DNA of 18,243 nt, taken from Fragilaria radians. Taxonomy: Eukaryota > Bacillariophyta > Fragilariophyceae > Fragilariales > Fragilariaceae. Under the pieces are notes generated by a model. It was given only the letters and a program-made list of their open reading frames with translations. It did not search any database and was not told the DNA's origin. Below are positions 9,803 to 16,853 of the stretch, piece after piece (positions within the stretch are counted from its first letter, which is position 1; the number at the start of each line of letters is the position of its first letter). The translations under genes and the position numbers were made by a program. The stretch spans positions 13,162-31,404 of the forward strand of contig CAAAJI010000566.1 of the NCBI GenBank assembly GCA_900642245.1, written 5' to 3'.

Positions 9803-10157
9803 CGTGAATTAGAACGCTGGATTTAGTTGCTTGCCGCGAGAAAAAGTGAAGTTGGCGAATGTCGAGGGGTTTTGAATATGTAAGTACAAAAACTTGTTTA
9901 TGTTGTTACACATGTTTATAATCAATTTAATGTACGATGATACCACACATTATTTTTGTATGTTACGACTCCGAGACAATTGTCAGTCAAGTCTAATAGT
10001 ACTTGCGTTGTTCTGCGATGAGTATAAGAAATAACTCTTGGTTACTGTTCCTAATTTTTCGATCCTACAAATTCGTTGGTACTGGGTTACTCGTCATTTG
10101 AGGTCGCATGAATTGATGTTCACCAATTTTGAGGCCAGACACTTGGAAAGTTCGGTG
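9803..10157. promoter_or_regulatory. Divergent promoter region
   Basis: About 355 bp lie between the start of the minus-strand membrane protein and the preferred start of the plus-strand small acidic protein. Both promoters must lie here or overlap the 5' ends, so shared control is possible. I see no convincing named motif. Confidence 0.4.
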
Positions 10158-10634
10158 ATGACAAGCCTTCAACGATTCTTTATCGCAACCATTCTTACAT
10201 TTCCGGTAGATTCCTTTACACTATACCCAATACATATTCATGGAATCAGATGCTGCCCTTCCCACCATGTCGAAGTGATTGCTGGTGCGACTGGGAACAA
10301 CGAATCGGAGGAAGAGCCACCAAGTTTGCTGCTTTTGGGTGATGCTTTGAACCAGGAATTGGCGAAATTCCGTTCTAAGTATCCCACCAGTGAATCAGAT
10401 TATTTGGCAGCTGCCCGTAGGAGATCAGAAGAGAAACCTGATTCCGTCAATAATTTGTCCGATGATGGCGACTGGTTAGCCATGTCCAAGGCCAAACAAT
10501 CGGAAGGAATAGTTCTTGACGATTGGGAACAATCACTAGTGGAAGCCGGTAACGCCGATTCACAAATACTCATACCTATAGTAGATACTGATGATAAGGA
10601 AGATGGAGAAGAACCCAAGTTGTTGCTATTTTGA
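10158..10634 (+). CDS. Small acidic protein with signal-like N-terminus, unknown
   Basis: From the ATG at 10158 it encodes 158 residues. An in-frame ATG at 10116 would add 14 more. I prefer 10158 because the protein then opens with MTSLQRFFIATILTFPVDSF, a plausible signal peptide. In diatoms, plastid precursors carry a signal peptide with a Phe just after the cleavage site (ASAF motif); VDS-F could be a loose version, but that is speculation. The mature part is soluble and acidic, with a predicted helix GDALNQELAKFRSKYP, a Ser-rich charged linker, and a compact C-terminus (LDDWEQSLVEAGNADSQILI, then EDGEEPKLLLF). No family is recognised. It ends 58 bp before a retrotransposon repeat. Confidence 0.65.
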   Translation: MTSLQRFFIATILTFPVDSFTLYPIHIHGIRCCPSHHVEVIAGATGNNESEEEPPSLLLLGDALNQELAKFRSKYPTSESDYLAAARRRSEEKPDSVNNLSDDGDWLAMSKAKQSEGIVLDDWEQSLVEAGNADSQILIPIVDTDDKEDGEEPKLLLF

Positions 10635-10691
10635 CCCATTAAATCTTGGACCATCAATTCATTGCATTAACTTTCTAAACTAATTGTTAAT

Positions 10692-10801
10692 CAATTGCCG
10701 TACTACCGTAATACAAATCTAGAGTTTAGGAGTCAAGTTAGACTGAATCATTTTTAAAGTAATCTATGGAAACAGTAGATGTCTACTGACAAATTAGAAA
10801 A
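10692..10801 (+). repeat. Direct repeat copy 1 (probable 5' LTR relic)
   Basis: This copy aligns to 12592-12702 at exactly 1,900 bp spacing, apart from small indels. By hand it is roughly 85-90% identical over the best 95 bp. Shared runs include TTTAGGAGTCAAG, AATCTATGG, ACAGTAGATGT and ACAAATTAGAAA. Weaker similarity may continue to about 10846. It begins just after the stop of the small acidic protein gene. Confidence 0.7.
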
Positions 10802-10906
10802 GAAACTTTATTTAGTTCTCAGTTTTCTCATCATTCAAAAGAATTGCTTCCGTACGTCATAAGGCATTTTGGGTTCAAATAGCACATTCTTTGTTGTCCA
10901 ACTATC

Positions 10907-11290
10907 ATGCCTAAATTTACTCACACTCATCCAAAAACTGAAGAAGCCTTCCATGAAAGCCGTAAAATACCATTCCAACCGGAGCAGGAGATGATGACAC
11001 AACTACTATCATTTTACCTGTATTGGGAGACGTATGTCAAATCAACGTTTTTAATGCTCAAGCAATGTTCACCAATGCGCTACTGTTATTTGGATGGCCA
11101 GACAAAGAGATTATCAGCCAGAGAGGAAATACTTGGAACTGCTGCACCAACAGAAGTCAATTTTCGTGACGCAATGAGTTAATTCATTTCTAAACGTGGA
11201 GCAATATCCAACACTGCTGAAGATCTCGTAGAATTCTTGATGAATGTCACGAAACCGGTTAACATGAAAGTTGGACTTCAAATCCATTAT
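10907..11290 (+). pseudogene. Unidentified 5' coding relic of the gypsy element
   Basis: Several frames join into a protein-like stretch. From 10981 one frame reads GAGDDDTTTIILPVLGDVCQ, then INVFNAQAMFTNALLLFGWP with DKEIISQR. A shift gives REEILGTAAPTEVNFRDAMS, a stop, then RGAISNTAEDLVEFLMNVTK. It sits right after the upstream repeat, where Gag would be, but I do not recognise a capsid or zinc-knuckle motif. At least two frameshifts and a stop make it dead. Confidence 0.4.
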
Positions 11291-11310
11291 TATTGAATTG
11301 GATAATTAAC

Positions 11311-12611
11311 TTCAATGCTTACCAGGACCCCTCACAACAAAAGCTATGGATGTATCCCAGTCAAGAGTCACATAGAACGGAACCCATGGGAGGAAATTCA
11401 TGCGGAAGTTATTGGACCATGGACCGTTCACAGAAATTTGATAATGATACTTTCAAGGAGAAGGAAAGCATCATTAAGGGCAATATGCGGACTGCCAAGA
11501 ATAAAAGGAATCATATTAGTGAGGTTTGCACCCACTAAACTCAGAATAGTTTACCTTAAGAATCACTTTAGAAAAATGAAATATGTTTACTTAAACAGTT
11601 GGAGCAGACAATAAGGCCCAACATCAATCATTCTACGCACTAACTAAATCCATAGGTTAGCAAATTAAACTAACAGTGCAGTTAAAACGGCCTACCAAAA
11701 ATAGAGCTTACTTACGAGTGCCAAAGTGCATTCAAGATTCACTGGAAATTTTAGTGATCAAGATTGAATCCTAGGAAGGATTGAATCCGTTACCTTCTAC
11801 AAATAAAAAAGTAATATCATAATTAATTGAATTACACTTCTATCATATATACCACATGAGGATACTTTTCTGCAGACTAATCGGTGGCATAGTGCATAAG
11901 CCTCCTCACTTACCTTTATTGATCCAGCAACAAATTATATGGAAAATATTGCAGTAAGTAGCAAGAACAGTTTCTTAGTGACCATGGCCCTTGACAGTAT
12001 ATGGTTCTGTCAATACCCCAGACCAATAAAATGTATTCATGATTGAGGAACAGTTCATAGGTTTTGAATTGTTGCAATGCTATGGAGTAAAATCTGTTTC
12101 TATTACATTAGGAATCCCTCAAGCCAATTCTATGATTGAGCGTATTCACCAGGTAATTGCCAACAAAATTCGTTAACTTGTATTGGCATTGATGGGAATC
12201 AATCATTTGAGTGACATACAACCAGCGAGATGCACTTACCATATTGTATTAAGAGTAACACCGCGATAACTTACATTCAGTAGAGATATGATTCTCCCAA
12301 GAGCTTATACGGCACAATGGGAAATGATGCTACAACGACAACAGGCAATCACAGATTGTGACAATCATCAAGAAAATTTAAGTAGAATTCAACGCATCCA
12401 CAGTATTGGAGACCTTTTACTTGTTAAGCAACACAAAACAAAAGAAAAACTTGCAAGCCCAACTAAGAGCCCCTACAAAGTGGCTGATTACACATATCAA
12501 TTTATCAATTGTCATAGCTCTCCAGCATTCAAAAGTGACATACAATGTACAATGATTACTTCCGTTCCGCCATCGCCCCCATTAAGGACGCGAATTGACG
12601 TAAGAACGTAA
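11311..12611 (+). pseudogene. Gypsy integrase relic
   Basis: The blocks follow gypsy integrase order. YGCIPVKSHIERNPWEEIHA runs on as EVIGPWTVH (11343-11430), where the usual VDLIGPW aspartate has become Glu. CQYPRPIKCIHD (about 12010-12045) holds the second catalytic Asp and is followed by an in-frame stop. A shifted frame reads FIGFELLQCYGVKSVSITLG with IPQANSMIERIHQ, which keeps the catalytic Glu. Next comes TFSRDMILPRAYTAQWEMML (a degraded GQLAFGRDM block), then RIQRIHSIGDLLLVKQHK, KLASPTKSPYKV, and finally RIDVRT, the usual RINIRR ending. The intact enzyme would insert element DNA into the genome. Multiple frameshifts and stops, plus the lost first Asp, rule out function. Confidence 0.8.
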
Positions 12612-12702
12612 TTCAAATTTAGATTTAGGAGTCAAGTAGGACTGAATCAGCTTTAAAGAAATCTATGGAGAACAGTAGATGTATACCAACAAATTAGAAA
12701 CG
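12592..12702 (+). repeat. Direct repeat copy 2 (probable 3' LTR relic)
   Basis: This is the downstream partner of 10692-10801. Its first 20 bp overlap the end of the integrase frame. Weaker similarity may extend to about 12750. It ends about 160 bp before the open frame that leads into folD, so it lies in the folD upstream region. Confidence 0.7.
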
Positions 12703-12861
12703 TATTTTTCCTTAAAAGTCCAAAGTGATTCTTCCATTTTGGAAAGAATTACGATGCTGATTATTGCATTATGCACAAAGTGATTGTTAGCTGGAAGTGT
12801 GTGACTATGCCGTATTGTGTGGTGTTGCCTTACAGTCCGAGTGGCTCTACTTGTCTACTAG

Positions 12862-13221
12862 TTAGACAAACGTCATTGTCCGTCCATTCATTCTCCTTAC
12901 TTCATCTACGTCATTGGGATCCGTTTTAAAAATCTTTTTGATTGTGTCAATTACAATCCAAACGAATCCTTCATTTCTTTTCGCTTGACTTTTTCCGATA
13001 CAATTATTCATACCGCTTTTGTAGTAGTATTCATTGTAATCCATTGTCTTTCTCAGGTGGTGGTAGTCATTGGATTTTGTGGCATACGACGAACTTTCTC
13101 GTTTACTCCTTCAACTACTACAACAACATCAGTTACCGAAGGAGTTACAACCTTTTCCCCCATCACTCACAGAAAGACACTATTTGGTAATAATCATCTT
13201 CCATCCTTTCATTGTCTTACG
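12862..13221 (+). other. ATG-less open frame fused to folD
   Basis: The folD frame stays open upstream to a TAG at 12859-12861, giving 120 stop-free codons with no ATG in any forward frame from about 12815 to 13221. It encodes a hydrophobic run (HTAFVVVFIVIHCLSQVVVV) followed by IGFCGIRR and a Thr-rich stretch. That looks like an organelle or ER targeting leader. It may be translated from a non-AUG codon (TTG at 12985 or an ATT at about 13006), be reached through an upstream exon (CTTTCTCAG|GTGG near 13057 resembles a 3' splice site), or be an untranslated leader that is open by chance. Confidence 0.45.
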
Positions 13222-14148
13222 ATGACAGCGACAGATATTGATGGAACTTCCATCGCCAAGGCGATTCGAGAAGAAATTAAGGTTGAGATTGATGCCATGG
13301 AACATTCACCTCCCGGCCTTGCTGTTATTCTTGTTGGTGAACGACGTGATTCACAAACCTATGTCAAAATGAAAAAGAAGGCATGTGCTGAATGTGGTAT
13401 ACGTTCCTTTGGATATGATTTCCCTGCCACTGCCACACAGGATGAAATTTTAGATTGTATTGTATCCCTGAATGAGAATCCTGACGTTCATGGGATATTA
13501 GTTCAATTACCATTACCACCTCATATACACGAACCTACCATCCTTGAAGCTATCCTCCCCGCTAAGGATGTGGATGGTCTTCATTCACAGAATGTAGCTG
13601 CCCTGGCTAGTACGTCGACTCATGCATCATCCTCATCCTCCAAAGCCTTGGATTGGACACAATTATCGACTGTGCCTTTTGCCATTCCCTGTACGCCACA
13701 AGGATGTTTGGAATTATTGGATCGATCTAATGTCGTTCTAGAAGGCAAAAGAGCTGTCGTCTTGGGGAGGAGTAATCTTGTGGGGATTCCCGTCGCACTT
13801 TTATTGATGCATAGGAATGCCACTGTAACCATCGTTCATTCTCGGACACAAAATATACCATCTATCGTAAAGGAGGCAGATATTGTCGTCGCGGCTGTAG
13901 GACGAGCCAACTTAGTACAAAAGGAATGGTTAAAGGAAGGGGCTGTGGTCATTGATGTGGGTATTAACAGTGTGGATTGTCCCACATCAAAACGGGGCTA
14001 CAAATTGGTGGGTGATGTCAATTATGAAGAATGTCGACAAGTCGCCAGCAAGATTACACCAGTTCCCGGTGGAGTAGGACCCATGACAATTGCCATGTTG
14101 TTACGTAACACATTACGTGCATGTCAACGTACCATGGAGGATAAGTGA
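13222..14148 (+). CDS. folD: Methylenetetrahydrofolate dehydrogenase/cyclohydrolase
   Basis: This bifunctional enzyme interconverts 5,10-methylene-, 5,10-methenyl- and 10-formyl-tetrahydrofolate using NADP, in one-carbon metabolism. From the first ATG it has 308 residues, the usual FolD length, and opens typically (MTATDIDGTSIAKAIREEI). Key blocks are SQTYVKMKKKA with Tyr47 and catalytic Lys51 (matching E. coli Tyr50/Lys54), VQLPLP (94-99), DVDG (116-119), CTPQG (157-161), the NADP-site motif GRSNLVGIP (182-190), and PGGVGPMT (282-289). A Ser-rich insertion (about 129-141) after DVDGLHSQN is unusual and probably a surface loop. All catalytic blocks are intact, so it should be active. The ATG form looks cytosolic. 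The open frame upstream may add a targeting leader for mitochondrion or plastid. It is convergent with the channel gene. Confidence 0.93.
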   Translation: MTATDIDGTSIAKAIREEIKVEIDAMEHSPPGLAVILVGERRDSQTYVKMKKKACAECGIRSFGYDFPATATQDEILDCIVSLNENPDVHGILVQLPLPPHIHEPTILEAILPAKDVDGLHSQNVAALASTSTHASSSSSKALDWTQLSTVPFAIPCTPQGCLELLDRSNVVLEGKRAVVLGRSNLVGIPVALLLMHRNATVTIVHSRTQNIPSIVKEADIVVAAVGRANLVQKEWLKEGAVVIDVGINSVDCPTSKRGYKLVGDVNYEECRQVASKITPVPGGVGPMTIAMLLRNTLRACQRTMEDK

Positions 14149-14657
14149 AGGGCTACGATAGGACGTTAGAAGATAGACGACCGGATGGATGGATTCCAAA
14201 ATATATAAATATACTACGATTTGTCTGGTGGATTATATCATAATGATTGCGATTTGGTGTATTGGAATAGAGTGTTCTAGATTAGGAAGACTTTCAAATA
14301 CTAAAAATATAACTCCTCATGTTTACGTATAATTTGGATTATCAAGAGGAGGAAAGTTGGATGATTTCTGCTACCACCACATAGATCTTGCTAATATCCC
14401 ATACAATACGAGATGATCGATCATGAGATAGATTCACAGCAATCACCAAAATCCTCTTGTTTCTCTCCCATTCTCAACACGCTTATTCACATACGCTAAA
14501 AGTATCTCACAAGATAACTGAGAAATGAATTTCTTCTGGTAAGCCCATCTTTCGTACTTAATAGCTCATTTCATACAGTCGAATTCATATGCCATAATAT
14601 CGCACTAACTTGCAATTCTTCTCGAATGAACAAAAAACGTGATTGTACATTTACAAA
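14149..14657. other. Convergent intergenic region, folD / channel gene
   Basis: About 510 bp hold the two 3' UTRs. No gene is seen. A perfect 12-bp palindrome, ATGATCGATCAT, sits at 14413-14424. AT-rich runs are present, but no poly(A) signal can be singled out. Confidence 0.45.
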
Positions 14658-16721
14658 TTACTTGTCTATGCTTTTTTCATCTCGATCTTCCCAGCTTCCA
14701 TCTCGATCTTCCCAGCTTCCATCTCGATCTTCCCAGCTTCCATCAGATCGGGAGAGTTCCAAAAGACTTGACTTTACACGACTATGCAAATCTGTTTGAA
14801 ATCCACTTAAACAATGAATCCGTTGTCCGTATTGATCAATAGCGTGTAACGGATGGACAGACCGGCCCATTCGATGCAAACGCCGTTTTTGAAGCATGGG
14901 ATTTATACACGTCACGAATAGGGAAAGTACACTCAATCCAAATGATACCAACCAGATTCCTGTTAACTGTGTTATATTCAGAGCAGAAGTTTCGTCAGCC
15001 ACAGTAACTTGGATACCCTTGCAGCTATTCGATGGTGTGGCCATTTTCAAAAGGTTATTGAACACATTTTTCACTTTCAATTGGAGTAAAAGTGTTGTCA
15101 GCTCTCGGCTAATGTCACTAAATACAGGTAAGCCCCAGAATTGATCATATAATGCCTGACCCACCATAGTTTTATTGCAATGTATACCATTCTCTTGTAA
15201 TTTCTGTAAATCGTCCTCATATGTTATGGCAGTATGACAATACATGGCATTGGGACCTGGACTTTCGGCAGCTGCGAGCTCTGGATCCAAAAAATCTAAA
15301 ACGCGCTGTCGACTATTACACTTGGGACAAGCAAAGCCAGGCTTTCCGTCTCCACCTTCGCTGATGGGATCAACCACAAACACACTAGGAGGTATGTCAT
15401 AGACTTCAATAATTTCTTCCATCACGTTTCTCAAAGCACATATACGCTGTGCTTTCTGTAAGACAGCTTCAATCGTATACACTCGACCAAACCGAGCTTC
15501 TGCAACCAAGAGAGTAGATAAATTTGCTGTATATACCGCCACGATTGCAAGTAGTAAGAAGCTTAAACCGAGAAGTGCGATCTTACCACCAGTGGATACA
15601 ATGGGTGTCCCAAGCGCACCAGAAAACACTGATAATCCCGTCGTGTACATAGATTTACCAATGCTCTGAATGATCGAAACTCTCTGTTCTTTAATTTCCA
15701 CATGGTCCCTATCATGATCGTCAACAAAGAGTTCAAGCACAGTTTCCTTTTTGTGATACACGGACCCAATACTTCCGAATTCGTTAAGCCAAATCGAAAA
15801 ACCTAAGATAGGCACTACAAAGAAAACAATAAAATACCAAGTCTCTGCTTCAAGTGGCTCAAATATTGTTTTCATGGATTCAACATACAGCTTCATATCG
15901 GTCCGAAGATAAAAGTCTTCTTGAATGACTAGCCTGATGGGCATGGATCCTAAGACAATAAAGTTACTGGACATGGCACGACTTGCTGTGATGCTATAGG
16001 CCGCTACACAAAGGTCAACAACTCCCAACGTGGCACCGTATATACAAGCGTCGAATATGGATGGCGTATTAAAAAATGAATTGGAATTATTGAGGAGTTC
16101 TTTTGAGAATTCCTGAATTGGCTGTAACGTCATGTTTGCGCTAGTAGCAGCTAACTTGATAAAGTCGACCGCTGGTCCAGACCAATCATCTAAATTCCCT
16201 ACAAAGTCGATATTTCGTTTGGAGTATGCTCCATTCCATCCTCCTGTATTGTGATTCAATGCGATCCGCAGAGTTCGATTTTGTAATGATTTTACTCTAC
16301 TCTCCATAGCATGAACATCAATGTTTCGACATGTCGCGTATGAATGCCATCGATCGTAAAAATAATTTGATTTTCGATTCAATAAAGAACAGTTCGTATT
16401 ATTGACCCAACACCATGACGATTGACACCAGTCACTTCGATCAGGGCCTTGACATAAATTATTTTCTAAATCATGGCTGGCGCATCCAATGCCGTAATAT
16501 TTTAGATCAACTCCTTGAATATCATCCATGCTGACACTGAAATTCATTTCCAACGACTCTGCCGATGGTAGTTGATCAACCGAAAGACAAGGACATCTAG
16601 GATCACCGCCAAACTGTTTGAGAATTCGTGAATCTCCATGACGATCTCGAGAGAAACTTGGAATGCTGCTGCTACTAACTAATAAGATACCTCCAAAAAA
16701 CAACAACATCCTTCGTTCCAT
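14658..16721 (-). CDS. Ionotropic-glutamate-receptor-like channel
   Basis: From the ATG at 16721 it has 687 residues. An in-frame ATG at 16853 would add 44, but only the shorter form starts with a signal peptide (MERRMLLFFGGILLVSSSS). Order: Cys/Trp-rich ectodomain (43-131, with WCQSSWCWV and HSYATC); ligand lobe S1 from NRTLRIALN (148); helix M1 (291-312); pore loop near TTGLSVFSGALGTP (359-372); M3 with YTANLSTLL (397-405), matching the receptor signature SYTANLAAFL; S2 (about 412-576) with an extra CPKC loop; M4 (587-607); basic tail with three DGSWEDR repeats. DLCVAAYSITASR aligns with the GluA2 segment DIAIAPLTITLVR, so Arg248 is the alpha-carboxylate-binding Arg. The filter lacks GYG, so a non-selective cation channel is likely. 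No amino-terminal LIVBP domain is seen. The ligand is unknown. Confidence 0.88.
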   Translation of the reverse strand: MERRMLLFFGGILLVSSSSIPSFSRDRHGDSRILKQFGGDPRCPCLSVDQLPSAESLEMNFSVSMDDIQGVDLKYYGIGCASHDLENNLCQGPDRSDWCQSSWCWVNNTNCSLLNRKSNYFYDRWHSYATCRNIDVHAMESRVKSLQNRTLRIALNHNTGGWNGAYSKRNIDFVGNLDDWSGPAVDFIKLAATSANMTLQPIQEFSKELLNNSNSFFNTPSIFDACIYGATLGVVDLCVAAYSITASRAMSSNFIVLGSMPIRLVIQEDFYLRTDMKLYVESMKTIFEPLEAETWYFIVFFVVPILGFSIWLNEFGSIGSVYHKKETVLELFVDDHDRDHVEIKEQRVSIIQSIGKSMYTTGLSVFSGALGTPIVSTGGKIALLGLSFLLLAIVAVYTANLSTLLVAEARFGRVYTIEAVLQKAQRICALRNVMEEIIEVYDIPPSVFVVDPISEGGDGKPGFACPKCNSRQRVLDFLDPELAAAESPGPNAMYCHTAITYEDDLQKLQENGIHCNKTMVGQALYDQFWGLPVFSDISRELTTLLLQLKVKNVFNNLLKMATPSNSCKGIQVTVADETSALNITQLTGIWLVSFGLSVLSLFVTCINPMLQKRRLHRMGRSVHPLHAIDQYGQRIHCLSGFQTDLHSRVKSSLLELSRSDGSWEDRDGSWEDRDGSWEDRDEKSIDK
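14680..14742 (-). repeat. 21-bp tandem repeat, three perfect copies, in frame
   Basis: TCTCGATCTTCCCAGCTTCC plus A occurs three times head to tail without a mismatch. On the minus strand it codes for DGSWEDR x3 near the C-terminus of the channel, about 7 residues before the stop. Perfect identity, including third positions, points to recent expansion. Confidence 0.95.
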
Positions 16722-16853
16722 CAATTCCTTCTGGTTGAATGTCGTTTTGTCTTTTTGGGTTACGTTAGGCGTTAGTTTACCAAAAAAAACAGGGTACTGG
16801 TGATGTGGGATTTTACGACTACTCCATATATGTATTTCATTATCTAATGACAT

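Larger units (their letters stand above)
10692..12702 (+). mobile_element. Degraded Ty3/gypsy-type LTR retrotransposon
   Basis: A pair of direct repeats about 100 bp long encloses about 1.8 kb of decayed coding sequence: an unidentified 5' piece and a gypsy-style integrase with its C-terminal region. The integrase frame ends (RIDVRT, then stop at 12611) inside the downstream repeat, as expected where pol abuts the 3' LTR. Reverse transcriptase and RNase H are missing, so a large internal deletion is likely. It lies between two same-strand genes, the small acidic protein and folD. Repeat divergence and several stops indicate an old insertion. Confidence 0.7.

Noticed and set aside
10868..10882. 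GGGTTCAAAT resembling a tRNA B box
   Set aside because: It lacks the following CC, and no cloverleaf or A box can be built around it.
12771..12929. 52-codon plus-strand frame starting ATGCACAAAGTG, considered as folD exon 1
   Set aside because: I found no good 5' splice site in it that would join the folD frame at the CTTTCTCAG near 13057; it remains only a possibility.
14413..14424. 12-bp palindrome ATGATCGATCAT as an operator
   Set aside because: Isolated, between convergent gene ends, and expected occasionally by chance.
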